This document shows, one piece after another, positions 6,682 through 13,932 of a stretch of 14,756 bases of DNA. Both the position numbers and the translations under genes were made by a program. This DNA is from an uncultured Desulfovibrio sp. (lineage in GTDB: Bacteria; Desulfobacterota; Desulfovibrionia; Desulfovibrionales; Desulfovibrionaceae): positions 1 through 14,756 of the forward strand of contig USBZ01000047.1 of NCBI GenBank assembly GCA_900553065.1, read 5' to 3'. Below the pieces are notes generated by a model. It did no database searches, had not been told where the DNA came from, and worked only from the letters and a program-made list of their open reading frames with translations. How positions within the stretch are numbered: the stretch's first letter is position 1; the number at the start of each line of letters is the position of its first letter.

Positions 6682-9579
6682 TTAGAACTTCCATCCCAGA
6701 GTGAACCGGACACCCTGATCGGTTTCATGGCTGGAGGCCTGGACACCGTAGTTCAGGCCGAGGCTCAGATTGCCTTTTTCAGCCTGAACGCCGACCATGC
6801 CCGCCCAGCTCGTGGAATCCATGATGCGGGTGTTGAAGCCGTCCGTGGCATCGACACCGGAGAAGTGCACCTTGGTGAAGGCCTTCTTTTCACCGGTGGC
6901 GGGAATGACGGAGACATCCGCCTGAGGCTTGATGTTCCATCCGCCGGCATCAATGTTCTTGGTCACCGTGACGCCCACGGGGAACTGGACAATGTTCTGC
7001 GTATCGGACTTCACATTGTTCAGCGTGGAACCGTTCACCTTGAGATTATAGCTGTCCGTATGGAGCGACGTATAACGCACACCGGCATGAGGCAGAATAT
7101 CGAGCCAGTTCGTCTTGATCTGATATTCGGCCCGCAGATCCGCTGTAAACACGCCAGTGTCGATATCGGCCTTGGCCTGTCCCATCTGCATGGAGGAGGG
7201 CAGGTTCATTTTCACGTCATGGTCGCCGATGCTGTAGCCCAGTGAAGCCATCACGTTGAGGTTGTTGAGATTCCAGCCGGAGTACAGATTGATTCCGCCG
7301 AAGTTGTAGGAGTTTTCCGTACTGGTGGCCGTACCTCTGGTTTCGCTCTTGCCGCCGCCGCCATTGAGGGCGATACCGGCGCGGACCTTGCCGCCGGCCA
7401 CTTCGCCTATCTGCGTATCAGCGCCGAAGGCTATGCCGCCGTAGTTGCCGCGAACAGACGTACCGGAAGCTCCCATGCCGTGCATATAGGTGTTGCCGTA
7501 CATGGGAGTAGCCCACATATCAACGCCGTCCTGATGGAAGCTGTTGCCGGAATCATAGTTCCCGAGCGAAAGGTGATGAAGCACCGTATCGGAAGCGGCA
7601 TCGGAAAGACGCAGTGAGGTATTCTGAACACCGGCAGTCACGGCGGACTGCGAAACTTCATTGACCGTCGAGGTTACGGCATTGTCTGCCAACATGGTCT
7701 TATCCATGGCTCGGCTCAGGAAACGGACGCCCATATAGTCGGAGTCGCTGTCGAGAGAGAGCGCGTTCAGGCTGTTGACGGGCTTGATTCCGGGGTAGAG
7801 CTGGGAAATATCCTCGGATGTCGTGGTAACGATGACGTTGCCGTTTTCATCAAGGCTCGTCGTACCCGAAACCAGACGGTTGAGAATGAGGTCATCATCC
7901 TGCCAGCCGTTGAGATCGGTTGTGTTGAATTTGCTGGTGATCGTGTAGGTGCCCACCCCCGCGTCGCGGATATACAGCTTGGCACCGTCGGCAACGGAGA
8001 GGGTTCCGGTCTCCGTTCCGGTGAGAGCGACGTTGTTGCCGGAAGCTGCGGCGCCGTTGACCATGAGCAGGGACTTATCGGCAAAGGTGGCGTCGCCGGC
8101 GTTGGCGAAGTCGGCACTGGTCAGGCTGCCGTCAACCAGCAGGGAACCGGTGCTTTCGAGCGTCTGAGAATCGGCAATGGCGAGAGCAGCCGTAATGCCG
8201 TTCTTACCCCAGGTGAGACCGGAGTCCTTGAACGCGCCCATTGCCCAGTCGGAAGAGGTATCGCCGAGCACGAGCATAGAGTTCTGTCCGGCCGTCAGCT
8301 TGCCGTTGACTTTAGTACCGCCGAACACGGCATGGGAGGCGTTGTCGAGGATATCAACGGAAGGATCGTCTTTCCATGCAGGGTCAAGGAAGACCCCGGC
8401 ACCGTTGAGGTCGGCAGAGGCGGCCACGAGTCTGCCTGCCGAGTCTTCGTTCCCAACAAGAATAGTCGAGCCAGACTGTGCTCTGAGCGTATCGACTTTA
8501 ACATCGCCCTTGGCTAAGGTCATGATGGCACCGTCGGCAACATCAAGCCCCGTATTTCCGCTGTTGTTGATGATATCACCGAAAATTTTAGCTTCATCAC
8601 TGACGGAAATGGTAGCGGTACCTGCATCGGCAATGACGTTGCCGTTGATTGTTCCATCGTTCAGCTCGATCTTCAGGTTCTCCGTCGTTCCGCCGGTCGC
8701 TTCCTTGTAGATGGCATTCCCCTGGTATCCCGCAATATTACCACCGTTGATGACGATGGTGGCGTTTTCTACCTGGGAATTATGAGAGCCATTGGTAATG
8801 ATATTATGAACAGTGGCACCGTCTCCGACCGTAATGGTCACGTTCTCTACAGTGTCGTTGTCACCGCCCGCAAAGATGGTTTCAACCTCGCTGTTTCCCG
8901 AGACGGTGATGGTGGACGTTCCGACATGACCGCTGTCACTGCCGCCGTATACGGTAACGTCAGAAGCGTCTGTATTATTAATGGTGATGGTAGATTCATT
9001 TGTGATGGAGGTGCCGTTAATCGTTCCATCCTCTTCGGCCACCGCCACACCGCCAGCCCAGATCAACGTGTTCTCTAGCTTAGCTCCGTCAATCTTGATA
9101 GCGGATTTCTCTACAATGGATGTGCTACCGTTGGCAGCTATGCCGCCGCCACGGATGGGGCAGGGCTCTTCTTCTCCTTCTTCCATAAGACCGGTGAAGG
9201 AACCTCCATTAATGGAAATGGAGGCATCCTTAACCGTAGCTGTCACATCTTTACCGAAGGCAAGGCTGCCAGCATTGAGCTCGCCTGTAAAGGGTTTGTT
9301 AGTCAGGGAAATCGAGGTGGTATCAAGAGTGCTGTCGTCAGAAGTGACTTTGCTGCCCGCAGCATATTTTCCACTGTCAGGGTCTACTGTTGCGGCCCCG
9401 TCCTTAAAAATGACTCCATCCGTCAGGTCGCTTAAATCAACGGCATTCGCGCAGGACGTTCCTCCCATGACCAGCATGGACGCAACGGCCAGCGAACCAA
9501 ATACATTGATCAGCGTGCATTTTTTCAAAACTGCCCTATACCTGTTGATAAGGTTTCCTATGGCACCTTTGGTAAGCAT
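6682..9579 (-). CDS. Type Va autotransporter, beta-helix passenger
   Basis: A 965-aa secreted or surface protein. Residues 1-46 form a long signal peptide (Lys/Arg-containing n-region, hydrophobic core SLAVASMLVMGG, likely cleavage after CANA). From about 47 to 640 lies a Gly/Asn/Asp/Thr-rich passenger with repeated short strands such as ATIVINGGNIAG and ITVSGNSEVETIFAGGDND, typical of a parallel beta-helix. About 680-965 is the autotransporter beta-domain: alternating aromatic strands, ending in RFTLGWKF, with the terminal Phe needed for outer-membrane assembly. Passengers of this kind act in adhesion or biofilm, but the ligand cannot be told. The start at 9579 has CAGGAGGAG seven to eight bases upstream; an in-frame ATG at 9669 has no Shine-Dalgarno. 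A promoter and a palindrome upstream are shared with the divergent XRE gene, which suggests repression or switching. No protease motif or RGD was noticed. Cysteine is nearly absent from the mature protein. Confidence 0.92.
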   Translation of the reverse strand: MLTKGAIGNLINRYRAVLKKCTLINVFGSLAVASMLVMGGTSCANAVDLSDLTDGVIFKDGAATVDPDSGKYAAGSKVTSDDSTLDTTSISLTNKPFTGELNAGSLAFGKDVTATVKDASISINGGSFTGLMEEGEEEPCPIRGGGIAANGSTSIVEKSAIKIDGAKLENTLIWAGGVAVAEEDGTINGTSITNESTITINNTDASDVTVYGGSDSGHVGTSTITVSGNSEVETIFAGGDNDTVENVTITVGDGATVHNIITNGSHNSQVENATIVINGGNIAGYQGNAIYKEATGGTTENLKIELNDGTINGNVIADAGTATISVSDEAKIFGDIINNSGNTGLDVADGAIMTLAKGDVKVDTLRAQSGSTILVGNEDSAGRLVAASADLNGAGVFLDPAWKDDPSVDILDNASHAVFGGTKVNGKLTAGQNSMLVLGDTSSDWAMGAFKDSGLTWGKNGITAALAIADSQTLESTGSLLVDGSLTSADFANAGDATFADKSLLMVNGAAASGNNVALTGTETGTLSVADGAKLYIRDAGVGTYTITSKFNTTDLNGWQDDDLILNRLVSGTTSLDENGNVIVTTTSEDISQLYPGIKPVNSLNALSLDSDSDYMGVRFLSRAMDKTMLADNAVTSTVNEVSQSAVTAGVQNTSLRLSDAASDTVLHHLSLGNYDSGNSFHQDGVDMWATPMYGNTYMHGMGASGTSVRGNYGGIAFGADTQIGEVAGGKVRAGIALNGGGGKSETRGTATSTENSYNFGGINLYSGWNLNNLNVMASLGYSIGDHDVKMNLPSSMQMGQAKADIDTGVFTADLRAEYQIKTNWLDILPHAGVRYTSLHTDSYNLKVNGSTLNNVKSDTQNIVQFPVGVTVTKNIDAGGWNIKPQADVSVIPATGEKKAFTKVHFSGVDATDGFNTRIMDSTSWAGMVGVQAEKGNLSLGLNYGVQASSHETDQGVRFTLGWKF

Positions 9580-9690
9580 TCCGACTCCTCCTGAATACTT
9601 ATAATACTTTGAAATCCTTTTAAGAAAAAGAAGAGCGTATTTCTCCGGTATTTGTTGGGAGAAGTACATCCGAAGTTTTTCAAAGGTTAA

Positions 9691-9714
9691 AAATGTATAC
9701 TATCATATACTTTT
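9691..9714. promoter_or_regulatory. Palindromic operator between autotransporter and XRE gene
   Basis: GTATA-CTATCA-TATAC (9695-9710) is a perfect 5-bp dyad with a 6-bp centre, and flanking A and T runs extend the symmetry to about 22 bp with one mismatched pair. It overlaps the autotransporter -10 and also carries TATACT twice on the plus strand (9696-9701 and 9706-9711), possible -10 elements for the XRE gene. This is the likely binding site of the neighbouring XRE protein; that link is inferred from position. Confidence 0.55.
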
Positions 9715-9722
9715 CAGGTCAA
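9694..9722 (-). promoter_or_regulatory. Autotransporter promoter
   Basis: On the minus strand TTGACC (9722-9717) and TATACA (9699-9694) are separated by exactly 17 bp. Matches to consensus are five of six and four of six. The transcript would start near 9687 and carry a leader of about 108 bases. The palindrome at 9695-9710 covers the spacer and the -10. Confidence 0.6.
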
Positions 9723-9743
9723 GTTACCCACTACTTGTGAGGT

Positions 9744-9986
9744 ATGGAAAGCAACCCTTCCCTTCAGGTAGCCACAGGCACCGTCATTCTTCGAGAACGG
9801 CGAAAGAGGCACTTAACTCAGCAGGCTCTCGCGGATCAGGCAGGTCTTCAGAGAGTCTACATTGTCGGGATTGAAGCGGGAAAAAGATCCGCCAGTCTTA
9901 CTGTTATCTTTGCTCTGGCTCAGGCCATGGGAATGACTGCCACCGAACTCGTCAGAAAAATACAGGACGAGTTGGCAAAATACTAA
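9744..9986 (+). CDS. XRE-family helix-turn-helix regulator
   Basis: An 80-aa single-domain DNA-binding protein of the Cro/CI (HTH_3) type. Residues from LRERRKRHLTQQALADQAGL to YIVGIEAGKRSASLTVIFAL match the five-helix fold: helix 2-turn-recognition helix is LTQQALADQAGLQRVYIVGIE, followed by the usual G-x-R-x-[AP]-[ST]-L turn. There is no extra ligand or protease-sensitive domain, so it probably dimerises through its C-terminal helices and binds DNA directly. It is divergent from the autotransporter with a palindrome between them, so it likely represses its own gene and the autotransporter. A terminator separates it from the ATPase operon, so control of that operon is less certain. The ATG is the only possible start (TGA is in frame two codons upstream), yet GTGAGG ends only one base before it, which is unusually close for a Shine-Dalgarno. 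Confidence 0.9.
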   Translation: MESNPSLQVATGTVILRERRKRHLTQQALADQAGLQRVYIVGIEAGKRSASLTVIFALAQAMGMTATELVRKIQDELAKY

Positions 9987-10018
9987 CCAGTCTATTTTTC
10001 AAAGAAAAATATTTTATC

Positions 10019-10046
10019 AAGCCCTGTATTTAATACAGGGCTTTTT
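10019..10046 (+). terminator. Rho-independent terminator after the XRE gene
   Basis: AGCCCTGTATT pairs with AATACAGGGCT in a near-perfect palindrome centred at 10030-10031, followed by a T-run. It separates the regulator from the operon at 10081. Only 34 bases remain to the next ATG, and no clear promoter is seen there, so the operon may depend on read-through or on a promoter overlapping this hairpin. Confidence 0.85.
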
Positions 10047-10080
10047 CATATAGAAATAGTATCAGATAGGAGGTTTTATT

Positions 10081-11514
10081 ATGATTACTGACTATCTGAA
10101 AGCCGGTTTTCCCGCCATCCTGTTACAGACTCAGGAACCGCATCGAGCGGATGAACTCATGAGGAGGATTCCCGAATGGCAGATCTGCCGTTGGGATTGT
10201 GTTTCCGGTGTTCACGGCATGGCCCCGTCATCCTTCACTCTCAACGAAATCCAAAACCCTGTCGAAGCTGTTCAATGGCTTTCCACCGTGAAGGATACGG
10301 TTCTCATTGCCCATGGACTCCAGCACTTTCTTGACGATCCCGTCGTCTGCCAGTCCATCCTCAATGGAATTCTTCGCTGGAAGAGCGTCGGCAACTGTCT
10401 GGTCATGGTTTCCCCATTACCTGCGCTGCCGATTCAACTCCAACCATTCTTTCATCTCATCGAGATGAAGCTGCCCGATGAAGAGGCGTTGATGCGCCTG
10501 CAGGCCGAGATCGGCGAAACCACCAACATCAGAACAAACCGAAAAGCCTCAAGGCTCGCCACTGGTTTGACTGAATTTCAGGCAGAAACTGCCTTCAGCT
10601 TATCGCTGGTGAAAAAAGGCTATTTCAGTTCCAAGGTCATCACTGAAGCCAAAGCGCAGATGATTAAGAAATCTGGTCTGCTGGAGCTTTATCCCCCTGC
10701 CGACATGCAGAACGTAGGGGGTCTGAAAAGACTGAAAAGCTACATCCAGAACCGCGCACAGGCCTACGCCCCTGATTCCTCGCTTCCTAAACCCAAAGGA
10801 ATCCTTCTTGTGGGTATTCCGGGAACAGGCAAATCACTGTCCGCCCGTGCCGTCGCTTCCATGCTGGATTTTCCTCTGCTTCGCCTGGACATAGGGCAAC
10901 TCAAAAATTCCCTTGTCGGCGAGTCGGAACGGAGAATCAGAGAAGCGACCAAGGTGATAGACGCCTTCGGCAACTGTGTCCTTTTCCTCGATGAACTCGA
11001 AAAAATGTTCGGAGGAGTCAAAGGCAACGGAAGCAGCGACGGCGGAACCACCAGCGGCATGTTCTCTCATTTCCTCACATGGATGAATGATCAGAACAAG
11101 GCGTTCATCGTGGCTACGGCAAACAACATCAAGGAATTGCCTGCGGAGTTTTTGCGCTCCGGCAGATTTGATTCCATCTGGTTTGTCGACCTTCCTGCTC
11201 TTGAGGAGCGAAGGGAGATCATTGCCATTATGAACAGAAAATACGGAACTGCCATGCCCCTTGAATGGGCGGAGCAGCTGAACGGATACACCGGTTCCGA
11301 ACTGGAGCAGATTATCAGGGATTCCCTCTTTGACGGTCTGGAAGAAGCCAGAAAGAACCTGATTCCGCTTTCCCGAACCATGAAGGAAGAAATTGACGCC
11401 TTGCGTTCCTGGGCCATGTCCAGAGCAAGAATAGCCAATACTCCCGACGAGGCTCCACAGGAAGTGAGAAAAATCCGTTCCGTAGCCAGAAAAACTCTTA
11501 CCCCAGCCAAGTGA
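10081..11514 (+). CDS. Ycf46-like AAA+ ATPase
   Basis: A 477-aa ATPase resembling the Ycf46 family of cyanobacteria, plastids and many phages or plasmids. The N-terminal part (1-200) has the family's degenerate ATPase-like domain: 'YLKAGFPAILLQTQEPHRA', W..C near 33-36 and the signature HFLDDPVV (82-89). The active AAA+ module follows a DMQNVGGLKRLK lead-in (208-219): Walker A GIPGTGKS (245-252), Walker B LFLDE (D304, E305), sensor-1 Asn in ATANN (N348-N349), and Arg-finger segment FLRSGRFD (358-364). A Gly/Ser-rich loop (314-325) precedes FLTWM. It should be a cytosolic hexameric remodelling ATPase; the substrate is unknown. AGGAGG lies six bases before the ATG. Its stop overlaps the ribosome binding site of the DUF1257 gene, so it is the first gene of a tight operon. 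The family call rests on motif recall. Confidence 0.88.
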   Translation: MITDYLKAGFPAILLQTQEPHRADELMRRIPEWQICRWDCVSGVHGMAPSSFTLNEIQNPVEAVQWLSTVKDTVLIAHGLQHFLDDPVVCQSILNGILRWKSVGNCLVMVSPLPALPIQLQPFFHLIEMKLPDEEALMRLQAEIGETTNIRTNRKASRLATGLTEFQAETAFSLSLVKKGYFSSKVITEAKAQMIKKSGLLELYPPADMQNVGGLKRLKSYIQNRAQAYAPDSSLPKPKGILLVGIPGTGKSLSARAVASMLDFPLLRLDIGQLKNSLVGESERRIREATKVIDAFGNCVLFLDELEKMFGGVKGNGSSDGGTTSGMFSHFLTWMNDQNKAFIVATANNIKELPAEFLRSGRFDSIWFVDLPALEERREIIAIMNRKYGTAMPLEWAEQLNGYTGSELEQIIRDSLFDGLEEARKNLIPLSRTMKEEIDALRSWAMSRARIANTPDEAPQEVRKIRSVARKTLTPAK

Positions 11515-11521
11515 GGCAACC

Positions 11522-11953
11522 ATGTCGCACATCGCTAAAATCAAACTTCAGATTAAGGATCTGAACATTCTCAAGAGAACCTGCGAACGGCTCAATCTTC
11601 GCTTCGTGGAAAACCAGAAAACCTATACGTGGTATGGGCGAGTGGTGCATCCCGAAGATTTGAAGATTCACACGGATATTACCGAGGAACAACTCGGCAA
11701 ATGTGACCATGCCATACAGGTTCCCACGGCCAAACTCGGCTATGAGATCGGCGTCATCAGACGTGGAGATGAATACATCCTGCTCTTTGACGACTGGGAT
11801 CAGGGACTCAGAAAGGCTGTCGGCCATCATGGCGAACTGCTCAAGCAGGCATACACGGCGGAAGTCGTGAAGGCCCAGGCAAAATGCCATAACTATTTCT
11901 ACTCGGAAAAGAAGGTCGACAATACCCTGAAAATAACCCTGACCGCAGTGTAG
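11522..11953 (+). CDS. DUF1257 (Ycf35-like) protein
   Basis: A 143-aa protein of the DUF1257/Ycf35 family. The start MSHIAKIKLQIKDLNILKRT is diagnostic (relatives begin MSHF..IKTQI.D...L). Later the conserved features include YEIGVIRRGDEYILLFDDWD (76-95) and the C-terminal half with LLKQAYTAEVVKAQA, where relatives have a short helix with QRYA. No enzymatic residues are known. It has no signal peptide or membrane segment. In many genomes DUF1257 genes stand beside Ycf46-type ATPases and DUF2997 genes, exactly as here, which suggests the small protein works with the ATPase, perhaps as an adaptor. It starts seven bases after the ATPase stop, with GTGAGG as Shine-Dalgarno inside the end of that gene, so translation is probably coupled. 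Confidence 0.85.
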   Translation: MSHIAKIKLQIKDLNILKRTCERLNLRFVENQKTYTWYGRVVHPEDLKIHTDITEEQLGKCDHAIQVPTAKLGYEIGVIRRGDEYILLFDDWDQGLRKAVGHHGELLKQAYTAEVVKAQAKCHNYFYSEKKVDNTLKITLTAV

Positions 11954-11962
11954 GAGAACAGC

Positions 11963-12184
11963 ATGAAGACCATCACCATTTCCATCGACGCCACAGGCGA
12001 AGTCACGCTGGAAACTTCCGGCTTCAAGGGCAAATCGTGCCTGGAAGCTTCGGAATTCATCAAGCAGGTTCTCGGGGAGGAAATCTCCCGTGAACTGACA
12101 CCTCTTTCCTATATTAATAAGAAAGGGAAAGAAGTGACCCGTCATGTTCCCGTGTGCAGGAACGGCGGTTATTCCATCCATTAG
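11963..12184 (+). CDS. DUF2997 protein
   Basis: A 73-aa protein matching the DUF2997 pattern: MKTITISIDATGEVTLETSGFKG then C-L-E-A-S-E-F, in which a beta-hairpin is followed by a helix. The single Cys of KGKSCLEAS (about residue 30) is the position usually conserved in the family. The C-terminal tail (NKKGKEVTRHVPVCRNGGYS) is longer and more basic than the minimal domain. No function is established. DUF2997 genes regularly accompany DUF1257 and Ycf46-type ATPases, so a small subunit of the same complex is a fair inference. AGGAG lies six bases before the ATG, and the gene begins nine bases after the previous stop. Its own TAG overlaps the next Shine-Dalgarno. Confidence 0.85.
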   Translation: MKTITISIDATGEVTLETSGFKGKSCLEASEFIKQVLGEEISRELTPLSYINKKGKEVTRHVPVCRNGGYSIH

Positions 12185-12193
12185 GAGTCCGAC

Positions 12194-13072
12194 GTGTCGT
12201 ATTCTGATATCTTCAAGGATGCGGCGCTTCTTCAGCTCACGGCAACCTGCTGGAGCATTGACAGAAAACTGCCGCCCGCACTCCTGGCTGAGGTCGGGAA
12301 CGTGGACTACCTGAAAGGGCGAAAACTTCTCCTTGATCCAGAATCCACGGCTCCCATCAAACAAATAACCGGCAAGGCCCGAAACTACATCCGAAAGCTG
12401 GCCTTGCCATTTCCCATTCGAGGCTGTGTCCTCGTGCCACGAAAGCTGATCCCAACAATACAGGATCAGCTTTCAACGTTTAAGAACGATTACGATTGTT
12501 CCGTGGAAAGTTTTCTCTACTGGTATCCTTCCGCCATCACGGAAGCAGCGGAGAAGCTGGGAGAACTCTTCGATCAATTGGACTATCCTTCTGCCGATCA
12601 GCTGAAGGGACGCTTTCGCTTTGAATGGCGTTACCTCACGGTCGGCCCGTCCACATCTCGAATACTCCCAGCCTCTCTGTACCAGGAGGAAATGACCAAG
12701 TTCAAGGAACTCATGGCACAGGCACGTCAGGAAGCCGAAGAGGCGCTGAGAATGGAGTTTGTCGATCTGGTATCCAATCTGACCGACAAGCTGAACGGAA
12801 CCGACGGAACGCCAAAACGCCTCCGATCTTCTGCTGTGGAGAATCTGCATGAGTTTCTGTCTCATTTCGACGACAGGAACATCTTTCAGGATGAACAGCT
12901 GGAGTCGCTGGTGCAGCAATGCAAAAGCATTGTGGACGGCGTATCTCCCGCACGGCTTCGTACCGACGTTTCCTTCAAAACGGAAATGCACGGAAAAATG
13001 AGCGAGCTGCTTGCTGCCATTGATCAGTCGCTGGAGAATCTTCCCCGAAGAAAAATCCGCATGAGCGATTAA
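12194..13072 (+). CDS. DUF3150-like protein
   Basis: A 292-aa protein with no recognised enzymatic motif. Its layout agrees with DUF3150 as I remember it: LLQLTATCWSIDRKLPPALL at the start, then GRKLLLDPESTAPIKQITGKARNYI, an 'LVPRKLIP' strand, and RFRFEWRYLTVGP near residues 140-152. The C-terminal half (about 165-285) is charged and helical, with likely coiled coil around KFKELMAQARQEAEEALRME. No membrane segment is visible. It starts with GTG, nine bases after the DUF2997 stop, with AGGAG six bases upstream. DUF3150 genes occur beside MoxR or Ycf46-type ATPases in phages, plasmids and cyanobacteria, so it probably belongs to the ATPase system. The assignment is from pattern memory; it could also be a separate phage hypothetical family. 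Confidence 0.65.
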   Translation: MSYSDIFKDAALLQLTATCWSIDRKLPPALLAEVGNVDYLKGRKLLLDPESTAPIKQITGKARNYIRKLALPFPIRGCVLVPRKLIPTIQDQLSTFKNDYDCSVESFLYWYPSAITEAAEKLGELFDQLDYPSADQLKGRFRFEWRYLTVGPSTSRILPASLYQEEMTKFKELMAQARQEAEEALRMEFVDLVSNLTDKLNGTDGTPKRLRSSAVENLHEFLSHFDDRNIFQDEQLESLVQQCKSIVDGVSPARLRTDVSFKTEMHGKMSELLAAIDQSLENLPRRKIRMSD

Positions 13073-13103
13073 GGCACAGGCTTGTTCCCGTCACAATTCA
13101 AAA

Positions 13104-13140
13104 GGGTGGCGGGATTTCTCGCCGCCCTCCTTTTCGGAGG
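13104..13140 (+). promoter_or_regulatory. Hairpin that can hide a Shine-Dalgarno
   Basis: GGGTGGCG (13104-13111) pairs with CGCCGCCC (13120-13127, one G-U). Next to it CCTCC (13126-13130) pairs with GGAGG (13136-13140), the Shine-Dalgarno of the nuclease gene, around a TTTTC loop. The two stems share 13126-13127, so they compete at their junction. This may tune nuclease translation. Confidence 0.45.
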
Positions 13141-13144
13141 AATC

Positions 13145-13918
13145 ATGACCACTCTGAGACTCTCCAAGTCCAAAATCGGCACGTTTACCCTGTGCCCTCA
13201 GAAGTATCAATATACCTATATCGACAAGATCATTCCTGAAAAAACGCCGAAGGCCATGCTGGAAGGCTCTGCACTTCATCATGTCATCGAGAACACCATT
13301 GTGTACGGTGACAAGATTGCAGAGATCTCCAGAGTGGCATCCGACGAATTCTGGAAGGACATCGAGCTGACGGGCACAGAATATGAAAGCCCGGAAGCCA
13401 TGAAGAACGCTCAGGACAGCGTACTCAAGGAAGCTGAGACATTTCTCACGCAGATTGATCCTCTTAATCCCGTGGATATGGAAACGTACTTTGAGTATCC
13501 GTTGTTCAATCCTGAGACAGGTGAGGTCCATGAAAACATACTGCTTCGCGGATACATGGATCTCATAGACTGCACAGATGACGGAATTTACCGGGTTATA
13601 GATATCAAGACTTCGGCACGAACTCCGTTTGACTGGCAGGCAGAGCGTTCCCTGGAACTCAGTACCTATGCGTACCTTCTGGCCAGCCGGTTCGGATGGA
13701 ACAGCTGTATTCCGGTTTCTTATCTGTACCTTGTCAGAACTAAGAATCCCAAAGTCGTATGGCTCAACTCTGCACGGAGCCGAAAGGATTTCCAGCAGAC
13801 ATACTCCATGCTGCTGTCTATATCCCAAGCCATCCTGCAGGGTAACTTTTATAAAAATATCGGAATGCACTGTTCCTGGTGTCAGCATCAGGACATATGC
13901 TTCCATTCAAATCCATAA
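13145..13918 (+). CDS. Cas4/AddB-like Fe-S PD-(D/E)XK exonuclease
   Basis: A 257-aa nuclease of the RecB/Cas4-type PD-(D/E)XK superfamily. The core motifs are GSALHH (41-46, H45), RGYMD (135-139, D139) and VIDIKTS (D153-I-K155), with ELSTYAY (171-177) in place of the Q-x-x-x-Y helix. Cys17 in FTLCPQKY and the C-terminal C243-x2-C246-x5-C252 form the four-cysteine Fe-S clasp seen in Cas4 and AddB, so it likely processes DNA ends as a single-strand or duplex exonuclease. The start at 13145 has GGAGG four bases upstream; a longer TTG start would cover the hairpin region and is rejected. Next comes an ERF annealase 14 bases later, the usual exonuclease and annealing partner order of phage recombination. 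It is about 10 kb from cas1 and transcribed apart from it, so it is not a CRISPR Cas4. Confidence 0.88.
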   Translation: MTTLRLSKSKIGTFTLCPQKYQYTYIDKIIPEKTPKAMLEGSALHHVIENTIVYGDKIAEISRVASDEFWKDIELTGTEYESPEAMKNAQDSVLKEAETFLTQIDPLNPVDMETYFEYPLFNPETGEVHENILLRGYMDLIDCTDDGIYRVIDIKTSARTPFDWQAERSLELSTYAYLLASRFGWNSCIPVSYLYLVRTKNPKVVWLNSARSRKDFQQTYSMLLSISQAILQGNFYKNIGMHCSWCQHQDICFHSNP

Positions 13919-13932
13919 TGTGAGGTTATCGC

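Noticed and set aside
9442..9579. Lipoprotein signal in the autotransporter (GGTSC before CANA)
   Set aside because: The residue three before Cys is Gly rather than Leu/Val/Ile, and the AxA site just after fits signal peptidase I.
9580..9669. Thirty-residue N-terminal extension of the autotransporter from the ATG at 9669
   Set aside because: No Shine-Dalgarno precedes it, and the start at 9579 has a strong one followed directly by a signal peptide.
13091..13906. Leftward 271-residue ORF opposite the nuclease gene
   Set aside because: Antisense to a protein with intact PD-(D/E)XK and Fe-S motifs, and without its own ribosome binding site.
13145..13918. CRISPR-associated Cas4, which would make the locus type II-B
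   Set aside because: It is about 10 kb from cas1 in another operon with an ERF gene, and Cas9 is of compact II-C size.
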